From JBLHHI01 sp047614125 (GTDB taxonomy: Bacteria > Bacteroidota > Bacteroidia > NS11-12g > UBA9320): a stretch of 53,473 nt of DNA. Under the pieces are notes generated by a model. That model was not told the DNA's origin, made no database searches, and saw only the letters and a program-made list of their open reading frames with translations. Made by a program: the position numbers and the translations under genes. How positions within the stretch are numbered: position 1 is the first letter of the stretch; each line of letters begins with the position of its first letter. The stretch covers positions 1 through 53,473 of the forward strand of contig JBLHHI010000005.1 in the NCBI GenBank assembly GCA_047614125.1. The letters run 5' to 3'. Shown here piece by piece: positions 35,339 through 45,583 of the stretch.

Positions 35339-37291
35339 ATGAGAAAAATCCTTTTTACCCTTATCATCCTATTATCGTTTTCAGATTTATTTGCCCAGAA
35401 AGGTGGACCAATCGTATTTACGGTTGATAGCGATACCATTTGGGGTGCAGAATTTGAGCGCGTTTTTAATAAAAATAATAAGAACCCCGATGTTCGGCCT
35501 TCCCAACAAGAATTAGATGATTACCTTAAACTCTATGTTCGGTTCAAGCTAAAGGTAAAGGAAGCATATGCTTCAGGAATGGCGGAAGATCCTGCTTTTC
35601 AAAAAGAATTGGCTGGGTACCGAAAACAATTGGCACAGCCTTATTTAACGGATAAGTCGGTTACGGATCATTTAATTAAAGAAGCCTATGATCGGATGAT
35701 GGTTGAGGTGAACGCGAGCAATTTGATGATTCATTTACCACTTTCGGCCTCTCCTACCGACACTTTAGCCGCATGGAATCGAATAAACAATTGGTATAAC
35801 CTTATTTCTTCTGGAACTTCTAGTTTTGAGCAAATGGCCCGAGACAGTAGCACGGATGATCACGGCCGCGAACACGAAGGCAAGTTGGGTTATTTCACTG
35901 CTTTTAATATGATTTATTCCTTTGAAACAAAAGCCTACACTACTGAAATTGGGGCCATATGCAAGCCATTCAGAACTCAATATGGTTATCACATACTTAA
36001 AGTAAATGACAAGCGTCCGGCCCGTGGGGATGTTAAGGTAGCTCACATCTTAATTCGCATAAACAACGACGCTGATTTTGCAACGAACAAACCTCGAATC
36101 GATGCTCTTTATGAGCGCGTGAAAAAGGGCGAATCTTGGGATAAGTTGGTCCTAGATTTTAGTGAAGACTTTAGTAATCGAGAACGAGGAGGTCAGTTGA
36201 ATTGGGTTACCAGTATTGGAGGAAATATACCAGAAAAATTTAGAGAAACGGCGTATTTATTGAAAGATGGCGAATACTCCAAACCAATAAAAACGGAGTT
36301 GGGTTGGCACATTGTATTGCGCAAGGAGCTACGAAAACAAGATGACTTTAACAAACTAAAAGAAACCATTAAGTTTAAAGTTTCGCGTGATGATCGAAGT
36401 GAATTGAACAAGTCGGCGGTGCTAAGCAGAATTAAAAAAGAGAATAACTTTGAAATTAATGACGCGGTTCAAGCCCTATATATGAGCGAAATTGAAGACG
36501 CTCCTCTGAGTGGTTGGAAGCCAACTGCATTGCACAAAGGTTCGGAACTTCTTTTCTCGATTGGTGATTCTGCCTTCACCTGTGGGGCCTTTACAGAGTA
36601 TGCCAGCAACAACTCGTTTTCGAATAAGCAATTACCTGCGAAACAAGCCGTTGAAGAGTTGATGGCGTCTTATATCGATCAAATGAACTTGGCCAATGAA
36701 GAAGCCATCCTTGAGCAAAAATATCCGGATTTTAGATATTTGATGCAAGAATACCGCGATGGAATTTTGTTGTTCGATTTATCCAATAAAATGGTTTGGT
36801 CGAAAGCATCGGAAGACACCACAGGCCTAAAGAACTTCTTCGAAGCAAATCGATCCAACTACGCTTGGCAAGAACGAGCCACGGCAAAGCGGTATACCTG
36901 TTCTAGTAAAACATCTGCGAAGCGCACTAAAAAAATGTTGATGAAAGGCAGTTCGAATTCTGACATTTTAGCTAAGGTCAATAAAAAGAATGCGCTGGCC
37001 TTAAAAATCGATGACAAAGTATTTGAGCGTGGACAGGATTCCTTGGTTGACCAACTGAACTGGTCGAAATTAAATTCGGTGTTAGAGATGTCAGATGCGA
37101 GTAATAACCGAGTATTTGTCGTTATATCAAAAATTCAGGAACCTGCACAAAAGGAAATGAAAGAAGCCATGGGACCCATAACCTCAGATTACCAAACATT
37201 CTTGGAAGAAGCATGGATTAACAATTTAAAAATGAAATATCAGGTTCACATCATGGATGGGGCGCTTGACAAATTATTCATAAAAGAATAG
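35339..37291 (+). CDS. Periplasmic parvulin-type peptidyl-prolyl isomerase (PpiC/SurA-like)
   Basis: This 650 aa protein has a signal peptide (MRKILFTLIILLSFSDLFA-Q), a chaperone-like N-terminal helical region, and two tandem parvulin domains (about 115-230 and 231-340): VNASNLMIHL / YGYHILKVNDKRPARG and VKVAHILIRI / LGWHIVLRKEL. The C-terminal 300 residues are of unknown type. It likely folds outer-membrane proteins. It is the first of three folding-factor genes in a row and lies 300 bp from the divergent aminotransferase gene; the gap (35039-35338) holds no gene. Confidence 0.88.
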   Translation: MRKILFTLIILLSFSDLFAQKGGPIVFTVDSDTIWGAEFERVFNKNNKNPDVRPSQQELDDYLKLYVRFKLKVKEAYASGMAEDPAFQKELAGYRKQLAQPYLTDKSVTDHLIKEAYDRMMVEVNASNLMIHLPLSASPTDTLAAWNRINNWYNLISSGTSSFEQMARDSSTDDHGREHEGKLGYFTAFNMIYSFETKAYTTEIGAICKPFRTQYGYHILKVNDKRPARGDVKVAHILIRINNDADFATNKPRIDALYERVKKGESWDKLVLDFSEDFSNRERGGQLNWVTSIGGNIPEKFRETAYLLKDGEYSKPIKTELGWHIVLRKELRKQDDFNKLKETIKFKVSRDDRSELNKSAVLSRIKKENNFEINDAVQALYMSEIEDAPLSGWKPTALHKGSELLFSIGDSAFTCGAFTEYASNNSFSNKQLPAKQAVEELMASYIDQMNLANEEAILEQKYPDFRYLMQEYRDGILLFDLSNKMVWSKASEDTTGLKNFFEANRSNYAWQERATAKRYTCSSKTSAKRTKKMLMKGSSNSDILAKVNKKNALALKIDDKVFERGQDSLVDQLNWSKLNSVLEMSDASNNRVFVVISKIQEPAQKEMKEAMGPITSDYQTFLEEAWINNLKMKYQVHIMDGALDKLFIKE

Positions 37292-37303
37292 CTATTTATT
37301 TTA

Positions 37304-38194
37304 ATGTGGCGTAACTACGAATCTTTGGGATTAAGTACAAGAACAACATCGAGCATTGCTGTTCTGAGTGTTCTTGCTTTGGGTTCTTGTGCTTCGGACT
37401 TGCCTAAATATTCGGTGCCAAAAGGTGAGGCAATTGCCAAGGTGGATTCGTTTTACCTTTGGCGAAAGGAAGCCGACCAGCAACTCTTGGGTAAGTTTAA
37501 TTCGGACGACAGTGCGGCGATTTATCAGCAATACATTCGTCAATGGATCAAGGGCAAGGCCCTTTTCATTCGTTCGATGGAAGTTCTATCCAAACAAGAA
37601 AAAGATAAAAAGGCCCTATTAGAACAGTATTATGCAGATCTTCTGGTTTATGAGTTGGAAAACAAATTGCTGCAATCTAATTCAGAATCAGAAGTTACCG
37701 AAGTTGAAATCGAGAGTTATTACAGCCAAAATCAGCGAAACTTTGAACTCAAAGAAAATTTAGTTCGTTTAAAATTTATTAAAGTTCCCAATACCGAGGA
37801 GGCCAAAAGTAGGCATTGGTACATCTTGGCCGACAACGATGAATTGGATTGGTTAAAAGCAGCAAAGTGGGCTCGAGATCGAAAGGGGCAGGCTTTCCTT
37901 GATGAAACAGCGTGGCTTTCGTTCAACGACGTTTTAAAGGAAATACCAATCAATACTTACAACCAAGACAACTATTTAAATAACAATCGATTTATACGTA
38001 CCAACGACGACCGATACTTGTACATTGTTTTAATATCAGATTTCCGAATTAGAAACAGTCTTTCTCCGTTGGGGTACGAGCGCGAAAACATTCGACAGAT
38101 CATTATTAACAAAAGAAAGGTGGAGCGATTGCAACAAATTGAGGCAGAAATCGTAAAAGAAACATACAAAACCCATAAAGTAGAAATATTTTGA
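37304..38194 (+). CDS. Lipoprotein with SurA-like features
   Basis: This 296 aa protein has a lipobox LALGSC (Cys29) after an N-terminal hydrophobic stretch. The rest is helical and charged (FYLWRKEADQQLL, VEIESYYSQNQRNFELKEN) and resembles the chaperone part of SurA/PpiC proteins without a recognisable parvulin domain. It is 12 bp downstream of the parvulin gene and overlaps the next gene by 4 bp (TTGA). It probably works with them in outer-membrane protein biogenesis. Confidence 0.65.
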   Translation: MWRNYESLGLSTRTTSSIAVLSVLALGSCASDLPKYSVPKGEAIAKVDSFYLWRKEADQQLLGKFNSDDSAAIYQQYIRQWIKGKALFIRSMEVLSKQEKDKKALLEQYYADLLVYELENKLLQSNSESEVTEVEIESYYSQNQRNFELKENLVRLKFIKVPNTEEAKSRHWYILADNDELDWLKAAKWARDRKGQAFLDETAWLSFNDVLKEIPINTYNQDNYLNNNRFIRTNDDRYLYIVLISDFRIRNSLSPLGYERENIRQIIINKRKVERLQQIEAEIVKETYKTHKVEIF

Positions 38195-39567
38195 AGAGAC
38201 AAAGAAGCTGGAACCAAGTAAAAGTTGGGTGCTTAGTGGTTGGTTTAATCGCGGCATTTGCCAACAATACCCAAGCACAAGACAATTCTGTTGGAATTTT
38301 GGATGAAGTAATTGCAATTGTTGGTGACAACATCATTCTTAAATCGGATTTGGACAAAGAGTATTTTCAACTTCGCTTACAATATCCAGAATACGACGGA
38401 AATCTTAAGTGCACGCTCTTTGATCAATTGCTTACCCAAAAATTACTGTTGCATAAGGCCGATTTAGATAGTATAGTGATCGAAGATGAGCGCTTGGAAT
38501 ATGAAATAAATCGACGAATTGAGTATTACGCATCTCAAGCAGGTAGTGTTGAGCGGCTTGAAAAATACCTTGGAATCCCGATCATTCAGTATAAGGATGA
38601 AATGCGTAAGAAGGTAAGACAACAGATGTTAATTCAGGAGGCTCAGGCAAGCATGCTGAACAATGTAAAAGTTTCTCCAACAGAAGTTCGAACGTTTTAT
38701 GAAGAAATTCCACTCGACAGCATGCCCGATTTTAACGCTGAAGTTGAAGTAGCCCAATTGCTGGTTAAACCAAAACCCAGCAAGGCTGCCGACGACTATG
38801 CTCGAAATACGGCAGATCGTTTGCGCGCCGAAATCGTTTCGGGTGATAAAGACTTTTGCATTGCCGTTGACATTTATTCCGACGACGTTGTTTCGGCTCG
38901 TGATTGCGGCAACTTGGGTGATTTTAAACGCGGTCAGATGGTTCCAGAATTTGAAGCCGCTACCTTCAAACTTAAAAAAGGTGAGATTTCTCCCGTTATA
39001 AAATCAGATTTTGGATACCACATCATCCAACTTATTGAACGAAAAGGAGAAATTGCCAATGCCCGTCATATTCTTATACAACCTAAAATTCTATCCTCTG
39101 ATCTAGAAAAAACAATGGCCAGCTTACAAAAAATTAAGAAGATGGTTGAGATGGATTCCATAACTTGGTGTGAAGCGGTGCGCAAATACAGTGAAGATGA
39201 AAATTCGAAAGGCAGCTGTGGCTTTTACACCGACCCCGAAGTGGGGAGTGCCCAGGTTGAAATAACCTTGTTGGAGGCAGATGTTGCGCTGCGAATTGAA
39301 AAGCTGAAAGTGGGCGAAATATCGGCACCACATTCAGTGCCTCAAGCAGATCGGAGTTCAGCCTATCGCATCTTGTATTTAAAGAGTGAAAATCCACCTC
39401 ACAAAGCGAGCCTAGAAAAAGATTATCAGAAAATATCCGTTTACGCACTTGAAAAGAAAAAACAAGATGTATTAAAAACTTGGTCTGTTTCGTTTCGAAA
39501 AGACTTATACATTTGGATCGATGATAAATACTTTGTTTGCGACGGAATCGATTCTTGGTTAAATTAG
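38191..39567 (+). CDS. SurA-like peptidyl-prolyl cis-trans isomerase
   Basis: This 458 aa protein has a signal peptide (cleavage QAQ-D), followed by the SurA N-terminal core LDEVIAIVGDNIILKSDLDK, and two parvulin domains (about 180-285 and 290-395): EVAQLLVKPKPSK ... FGYHIIQLIERKG and ARHILIQPKI. It starts with TTG 38191, which overlaps the upstream stop (TTGA); no ATG lies before residue 140, and the signal peptide needs this start. Confidence 0.88.
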   Translation: MKRQRSWNQVKVGCLVVGLIAAFANNTQAQDNSVGILDEVIAIVGDNIILKSDLDKEYFQLRLQYPEYDGNLKCTLFDQLLTQKLLLHKADLDSIVIEDERLEYEINRRIEYYASQAGSVERLEKYLGIPIIQYKDEMRKKVRQQMLIQEAQASMLNNVKVSPTEVRTFYEEIPLDSMPDFNAEVEVAQLLVKPKPSKAADDYARNTADRLRAEIVSGDKDFCIAVDIYSDDVVSARDCGNLGDFKRGQMVPEFEAATFKLKKGEISPVIKSDFGYHIIQLIERKGEIANARHILIQPKILSSDLEKTMASLQKIKKMVEMDSITWCEAVRKYSEDENSKGSCGFYTDPEVGSAQVEITLLEADVALRIEKLKVGEISAPHSVPQADRSSAYRILYLKSENPPHKASLEKDYQKISVYALEKKKQDVLKTWSVSFRKDLYIWIDDKYFVCDGIDSWLN

Positions 39568-39600
39568 AATTGAAAAATCTACCTATTGAAAATTATTGAA

Positions 39601-40569
39601 ATGAGTGAAATCTACAAGAATGATAAAGAGGCTGCTGATGCCTTATATGCCACTGCCGAAGATCTTAAAAAAGAGATTAGTAAGGTAATTGTTGGACAAA
39701 AAGAGGTAGTTGAAGGGGTGTTAATGTCGATTTTTTGCAACGGGCATACGCTGCTTATTGGCGTACCTGGTTTGGCAAAAACGTTGTTAATTAAAACCAT
39801 TTCGGATGTATTGGACTTGAGTTTTAATCGGATTCAGTTTACCCCCGATTTGATGCCATCCGACATTACCGGTACGGAGATATTAGACGACAAGAGAAAC
39901 TTTAAGTTCTCGCACGGCCCCTTGTTTGCCAACATTATTTTGGCCGATGAGATTAACCGTACTCCTCCAAAAACACAAGCAGCACTGTTGGAAGCGATGC
40001 AAGAGAAAACGGTTACGGTTAACGGAACCAATCATATCTTGCCTAAACCATTTTTTGTTTTGGCAACACAGAATCCCATTGAACAAGAAGGAACCTACCC
40101 ATTGCCGGAGGCTCAACTCGATCGGTTTATGTTTAATATTACCTTGGATTACCCGAGCCAAGAAGAAGAAATTGACATTGTTAAGAATACAACCAGTGGC
40201 ATCGAGGTTAATGTTAACAAAATAATTTCAGGTAATCAAATTCTCGCTTTTCAACAATTGGTTCGTAAAGTACCCATTGCCGATAACGTATTAACCTACG
40301 CCGTGCAGTTGGTTGGAAAAACCCGCCCAGAATCAGAACATGCTTCCGACTACGTTAAAAAGTACTTGAACTATGGAGCCGGCCCAAGAGCGAGTCAGTT
40401 TTTGGTGCTGGGAGCCAAATGTCATGCTTTGATAAAGGGTAAATATTCGCCGGATATAGAAGATGTGCAGGCCGTTGCGCATTACGTTTTGCGTCATCGC
40501 GTGGTAAAGAATTATCAGGCCGAAGCAGAAGGCATTACGGTAGAGAGCATTGTAAAGCACTTGTTGTAA
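39601..40569 (+). CDS. MoxR-family AAA+ ATPase
   Basis: This 322 aa AAA+ ATPase (AAA_3 plus lid) may act as a chaperone in assembly or metal insertion. Walker A is GVPGLAKTLL; Walker B is NIILADEINRTPPKTQAALLEAM; the arginine-rich sensor region is ATQNPIEQEGTYPLPEAQLDRF. ATG 39601 is preferred to the TTG start at 39586. Its usual DUF58/VWA partners are not next to it; the parvulin genes directly upstream are its neighbours here. Confidence 0.93.
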   Translation: MSEIYKNDKEAADALYATAEDLKKEISKVIVGQKEVVEGVLMSIFCNGHTLLIGVPGLAKTLLIKTISDVLDLSFNRIQFTPDLMPSDITGTEILDDKRNFKFSHGPLFANIILADEINRTPPKTQAALLEAMQEKTVTVNGTNHILPKPFFVLATQNPIEQEGTYPLPEAQLDRFMFNITLDYPSQEEEIDIVKNTTSGIEVNVNKIISGNQILAFQQLVRKVPIADNVLTYAVQLVGKTRPESEHASDYVKKYLNYGAGPRASQFLVLGAKCHALIKGKYSPDIEDVQAVAHYVLRHRVVKNYQAEAEGITVESIVKHLL

Positions 40570-40703
40570 GCTGTAAAGCATTATTTGGAGAATTTTGTTC
40601 CCCAAACTGCTGATTAACAGCTCCTTGATAACAAAAAAATATTTAAGTAATTGTGTTACTACGTTCTTGAAAAAAGATAATTTTGTGGCGTTTTAGAAAC
40701 GAA

Positions 40704-41027
40704 TTGAAACGACTCACCACACGACTGTTACATTTGGGCTATTTAGCTGGCATTCTCTTGCTGGTGAATCAGGTGATATGTTTAAGCCTTAGCTCAAAAT
40801 TTAACAGCGAAAAAAGCAACTGGTTTGAGGTTGAAGAAGTTGTTAAAGCTCAATCGGATGAAGTTCTAGACACCACGCTAAATGTCTTGGCAGGGGCCTT
40901 TCGTTCTGAAAGCTCAACTGCAGAAAATGCATGGAGATTTAAAAATAAAAAATTCAAACTTAATCCTCATTCTACGGGCGCAGATGGTACCCGATTGTAC
41001 CTGCTTCTGTGTACATTTTTAATTTGA
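40704..41027 (+). CDS. Small hypothetical protein with one transmembrane segment
   Basis: About 107 aa are readable from TTG 40704 (LKRLTTRLLHLGYLAGILLL), with one membrane helix, then a polar region (FNSEKSNWFEVEEVVKAQSD) and no recognised domain. A perfect -7 TAATTTTG lies at 40678-40685 and overlaps an alternative TTG at 40683, so 40704 is preferred. It has no ATG. It may be a small inner-membrane protein or not real at all; the 118 bp up to dabA hold no gene. Confidence 0.35.
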   Translation: MKRLTTRLLHLGYLAGILLLVNQVICLSLSSKFNSEKSNWFEVEEVVKAQSDEVLDTTLNVLAGAFRSESSTAENAWRFKNKKFKLNPHSTGADGTRLYLLLCTFLI

Positions 41028-41145
41028 TTGAAAACTTCTGCTTCAACTGAGCACCTCGCTTAAGTTGAATAATCTCACCGTGCGTTCGCACAACGATACT
41101 TTTCATTTCTCAAATTAAAACAACCGCATCCTAGATGCACTTTTC

Positions 41146-43671
41146 ATGAATACCTACGAATTTAGTTTTGATGAAGCGGAAACGCTTCAAAGAATCAGTC
41201 ATTTCCTGCCAAAACAGGCACCCTTAAAAGACTTTATACACCACAACAGCTTACACGCTTTCGATGAACACCCATTTGAAACAGCATTGGTTCACGCCAA
41301 AAAGATATTCGGTTACCGAACTACCCTGTCGCTTTCTGAATATCAAGACCTATATGCAAAAGGCCGAATAAATAAAGATGTGTTTAGGAAGGTTTTAGTT
41401 GAAGAAGTTGGGGCTGAAAGCGCTGCCGAATGGCACGCAAAGATGTTCCAAAAAGAAAAATCCACAAGGCAGTCGAAGCGAATTGGGGCCCTGCGAAGAC
41501 TTTGGAAAACACGTAGACATTTAGATTTGGATGCAGCCGTTCACGATCAACTTTTCCGTGTTTTGTGCAGTTATCTCGATCAAGGTATTTCCATTTGGCC
41601 TTTCCCCGAAAATGGTGAAGGCTTGCTCTCATCCATTAAAGAGCTGGAATGCAATGGAATAACGAGCTTCTTCCACCATCCACGAGCTAAATTCCTGCTG
41701 AATGAACGGGGGGTAGACCTTGAATACCTACTCAATATTTTGGTTGGTGATCCAGCCTTATATGAAAATTATCTTTTTGATCAGCAATTTGCACATGCCG
41801 GCTGGTCGGGTTTAATTGATGTTTTGGAACATAAAAGTGATGCGCTATTCGACAAGCGCGAAGTTTCTTTGCGCGATGTAATCTTTTTCGAACTCCTCTT
41901 AGAAATTGACGCTTGTGATCGAGCCTTCGACAAAAATTGGCTTCCATTGATTCATTCTGCATCGGATGTAGATTTCAAGCTTCTACAAGACATCGAAATT
42001 GACAACTCTGATTTGTGCATGCAATATTGGCAAAAGGCCTATGAGTGGACTTATTACAACGAAGTTTTGGTTGGGCTCTCTATGGAATCCAGCCAAATCA
42101 ATGAAAATTATGTTAAACCCGTCAGCTTTCAAGCACTGTTTTGCATTGATGATCGTGAATGCTCCATTCGACGGCATGTTGAGCACTATGCCCCATGTTG
42201 CCAAACGTACGGCACACCTGGCCACTTTGGGGTTCCATTTTACTACCAACCGCAAGGAAGTTCGTTTAAAACCAAAGCCTGTCCTGCACCTTTCGATCCC
42301 ACACACCTCATTTTGGAACGTGCCGCAAAAAAGAAAAATCTCCAAAAAGAGCATCATTTCTCCAAACATTCACACAGCTTTATTGGTGGGTGGTTGCTCT
42401 CACAAACATTGGGGTTCTGGTCGGCAGTTAAACTCTTTCTGAATATTTTCAAACCTTCACTTAGTCCAGCTACGGCTACATCTTTTGCTCATATGGACAA
42501 GTTTTCAGAGCTTTCAATTTTGCACCATGGAAAAAAGCGCAACGGACTTCAAATAGGCTTTACCACAGAAGAGATGATGGATTGCGTGGAGAATGTTCTG
42601 CGAAGCATAGGGCTAACCTCCAAGTTTGCCGACTTGGTCTATGTAATTGGGCATGGATCGAGCAGCATCAACAATCCATATTATGCGGGTTACGATTGTG
42701 GCGCATGTTCCGGCCGGCCAGGATCTGTAAATGCTCGTGTGTTTTCTGACATGGCAAATCGGGGTGTGGTGCGCTCGGAGTTGCGCAATCGAGGAATTGA
42801 AATCCCAGAATCTTCCCAATTTGTTGGCGGTTTGCATGACACCTCTCGAGATGAGATCATTTTTTACGACGAACAAAATCTAAAGGAAGATCTTGTTATG
42901 CAGCACCAGGCCAACCAACACATCTTTAAACAAGCATTGCATTATAATGCTAAAGAGCGCTCAAGAAGATTCATCTCTGTGGACACGAACCTGCCTGCCA
43001 AAAAAGTTCACGAAAAGGTAAAAGTACGCTCCATCTCATTATTCGAGCCCAGGCCCGAATTGAATCATGCTACAAATGCTCTTTGCATCATTGGAAACAG
43101 GACGTTAACTAGAAACGTTTTTTTAGATCGACGGGCTTTTTTGAACTCATATGATTACCAACAAGATCCGGATGGCAAGCATTTACTCAACATTTTGAAT
43201 GCCGCGGCACCTGTGTGTGGAGGGATTAATCTAGAATATTATTTTTCAAGAGTTGACAACCAAAAACTTGGTGCTGGATCAAAGCTCCCACATAATGTGA
43301 TGGGTCTCATTGGGTTAGCCAACGGAATTGGCGGTGATCTACGCCCCGGCTTACCCAGCCAAATGATTGAAATGCACGACCCCATTCGGTTGATGATGAT
43401 TGTGCAACACAAACAAGAGCTTGTTCTCAAAGCCATCCAACAAAATCCTTCCACCTTTAATTGGTTTAAGAATCGCTGGATTTGGTTGTGTGTTTTGGAT
43501 CCAATTACTCATGAAAAACATGTTTTCGATGGAACTAAAATGAAAGCGTATGATACGGTGCCATGCCCTATTGGCCATATAGCAGGCTTAAAACCCTTTA
43601 TAGAAGAATCGGAAGAGAACCTTCCAGTTATGCTGCTTGAATCCTCACAACTTAAATCACAATGGTCATGA
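41146..43671 (+). CDS. dabA: Inorganic carbon uptake subunit DabA (DUF2309)
   Basis: DabA is the carbonic-anhydrase-like soluble part of the DAB complex, which captures CO2 as bicarbonate at the cytoplasmic side of the membrane. The 841 aa protein shows the family hallmarks HHNSLHAFDEHPFE and FCIDDRECSIRRHVE, and IGHGSSSINNPYYAGYDCGA. The zinc ligands can be placed at Cys333, Asp335, His503 and Cys518; their spacing (2 and 15) matches that known for Halothiobacillus DabA. It is followed by dabB with a stop/start overlap. Confidence 0.93.
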   Translation: MNTYEFSFDEAETLQRISHFLPKQAPLKDFIHHNSLHAFDEHPFETALVHAKKIFGYRTTLSLSEYQDLYAKGRINKDVFRKVLVEEVGAESAAEWHAKMFQKEKSTRQSKRIGALRRLWKTRRHLDLDAAVHDQLFRVLCSYLDQGISIWPFPENGEGLLSSIKELECNGITSFFHHPRAKFLLNERGVDLEYLLNILVGDPALYENYLFDQQFAHAGWSGLIDVLEHKSDALFDKREVSLRDVIFFELLLEIDACDRAFDKNWLPLIHSASDVDFKLLQDIEIDNSDLCMQYWQKAYEWTYYNEVLVGLSMESSQINENYVKPVSFQALFCIDDRECSIRRHVEHYAPCCQTYGTPGHFGVPFYYQPQGSSFKTKACPAPFDPTHLILERAAKKKNLQKEHHFSKHSHSFIGGWLLSQTLGFWSAVKLFLNIFKPSLSPATATSFAHMDKFSELSILHHGKKRNGLQIGFTTEEMMDCVENVLRSIGLTSKFADLVYVIGHGSSSINNPYYAGYDCGACSGRPGSVNARVFSDMANRGVVRSELRNRGIEIPESSQFVGGLHDTSRDEIIFYDEQNLKEDLVMQHQANQHIFKQALHYNAKERSRRFISVDTNLPAKKVHEKVKVRSISLFEPRPELNHATNALCIIGNRTLTRNVFLDRRAFLNSYDYQQDPDGKHLLNILNAAAPVCGGINLEYYFSRVDNQKLGAGSKLPHNVMGLIGLANGIGGDLRPGLPSQMIEMHDPIRLMMIVQHKQELVLKAIQQNPSTFNWFKNRWIWLCVLDPITHEKHVFDGTKMKAYDTVPCPIGHIAGLKPFIEESEENLPVMLLESSQLKSQWS

Positions 43672-45536
43672 ATCAACTGCTAGTACTTTTTTGGCTCATT
43701 CCTTTTGTTGGGTTTATTGCCAGTCTTTGCGCCTCAAAGGAGAACGAAAAACTGCTCTCAAAGTTATCGATAGCAACCGTTGGGGTTGAATTACTTCTTG
43801 CCATTTCTTTCGTAATTTTTTGGCTTTTCAACAAGAACTCTGCACTCAACATTAAGGAGCTAGTGCTTTTCAAGGATCAGGAATATGAGTTTTTCATTGA
43901 TTTGTTTTACGACAAAATCAGTGCCATTTTCTTATTAGTTGGCGCCATCCTAACCTTCTTAATTACCGTTTACAGCCGATATTATCTTCACCGAGAAAAG
44001 GGCTACAAGCGATTTTTTAACACCATCCTCTTTTTTCATCTTGGTTACAACGTTGCGGTTCTATCCGGAAATTTCGAAACCCTCTTTTTAGGATGGGAAC
44101 TCATCGGAATTTCTTCCTTTTTACTCATTGCCTTTTATAGAGAGCGATACCTTCCAGTTAAAAATGCCTTTAAGGTTTACAGCATTTATCGAATTGGCGA
44201 TGTTGGTCTACTTTTAGCGATGTGGATGAGTCATCATTTATGGCACGAAAACATCACCTTTTCAAAGCTCAATCAATACAACTTGGTTCATGAACAGCTG
44301 CTGCATCATTCCTTTGTTGGAATCTTTCTTTCGTTGTGCATTGTTTTGGCCGCTGCCGTTAAATCCGCTCAATTTCCATTTTCCAGCTGGTTGCCTAGAG
44401 CTATGGAAGGCCCAACCCCTAGCAGTGCGATTTTTTACGGATCGCTTTCCGTGCATTTAGGTGTCTTCCTGTTATTGCGCACACAGCCTTTTTGGTCTCA
44501 GTTGGTTTTCATAAAGGTCAACATTGTTGTTTTAGGCGTTGTTACCACCTTGGTTGCTTCATTGATTGCACGCGTTCAGTCTTCTATTAAAGCTCAAATT
44601 GCCTATGCTTCGATAGCTCAAATAGGCATTATTTTTATTGAAATTGCGTTGGGCTTCGAAACTCTGGCACTCGTCCATTTTGCAGGGAATGCGTTTTTTA
44701 GAACCTACCAGCTTCTCGTTTCGCCCTCTGCCGTTACGTATTTGATACGCGAACAGTTTTACAATTTTAAACCAAGAATCAGCAAGAGAATTCCAGGAAT
44801 TTCAACTAAAATTCAAAACGCTGTGTACATGTTAAGTTTAAAGGAATGGAACCTCGATTCAATAATGTATCGATTTTTATGGCAGCCGGTTAAGGCCTTA
44901 GGAAAACCCTTTCGATTTATTGCTTGGACCAACTTGGCTCGATTCTTCATTCCGCTATATATAGCGGGTTGGGTCTTGTATGGTTATCGTGCGCACATTC
45001 CAAATTCGCTCGAACATTTCTTCCCTTTTCTATTTGCGGCCATTGGACTGGCACTGGTTCTAAAGGCCTTCACCGAACGCAGAAGACCTACGTTTTCGAT
45101 TATACTGGTTGTAATGAATCATTTATGGGTGGCTTTGGCCGTTTCATTCAATGATGATTTCAACTTTTTCCATGTCAGCATATTTCTCGTTGGAGTAATC
45201 TGGTCGGGTGTGGTGGCATTGTTAGCTCTTCGCAGACTTTCCAGCCTAGAAAAGGTGGTTACACTCAATCGATTTCAAGGCCATATTTACGAGCACCCAA
45301 AAATTGGCTTAATCTTCTTTCTTGCCTGTTTGGGATTGGCTGGGTTTCCAATAACGACCGCATTTTTGGGTGAAGATTTGATTTTCACACACATCGAAAG
45401 CGACCAACTCTTACTCGCATTCTTTGTGGCGCTTAGCTTCGTCATCGATGGTTTAGCCCTAATTAGAGTTTACGCTCGCGTTTTTCTGGGTCCGCACATC
45501 AAAACATATCACGAAACAGCGCATCGATCCAGCTAA
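43668..45536 (+). CDS. dabB: Inorganic carbon uptake membrane subunit DabB
   Basis: DabB is a proton-conducting membrane protein of the NuoL/MrpA type that energises DabA. The 622 aa protein has about 15 hydrophobic segments and the family blocks FLGWELIGISSFLLIAFYRE, KSAQFPFSSWLPRAMEGPTP and ALIRVYARVFLG. I use ATG 43668, which overlaps the dabA stop (ATGA); ATG 43662 is only two codons upstream. The motif of the Lys in helix 7 region (VKSAQ) is present, consistent with proton coupling. Confidence 0.9.
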   Translation: MNQLLVLFWLIPFVGFIASLCASKENEKLLSKLSIATVGVELLLAISFVIFWLFNKNSALNIKELVLFKDQEYEFFIDLFYDKISAIFLLVGAILTFLITVYSRYYLHREKGYKRFFNTILFFHLGYNVAVLSGNFETLFLGWELIGISSFLLIAFYRERYLPVKNAFKVYSIYRIGDVGLLLAMWMSHHLWHENITFSKLNQYNLVHEQLLHHSFVGIFLSLCIVLAAAVKSAQFPFSSWLPRAMEGPTPSSAIFYGSLSVHLGVFLLLRTQPFWSQLVFIKVNIVVLGVVTTLVASLIARVQSSIKAQIAYASIAQIGIIFIEIALGFETLALVHFAGNAFFRTYQLLVSPSAVTYLIREQFYNFKPRISKRIPGISTKIQNAVYMLSLKEWNLDSIMYRFLWQPVKALGKPFRFIAWTNLARFFIPLYIAGWVLYGYRAHIPNSLEHFFPFLFAAIGLALVLKAFTERRRPTFSIILVVMNHLWVALAVSFNDDFNFFHVSIFLVGVIWSGVVALLALRRLSSLEKVVTLNRFQGHIYEHPKIGLIFFLACLGLAGFPITTAFLGEDLIFTHIESDQLLLAFFVALSFVIDGLALIRVYARVFLGPHIKTYHETAHRSS

Positions 45537-45583
45537 TTTATCTCAATTTTAAATCAATAAAACATCAAAAACATAATTTCATA

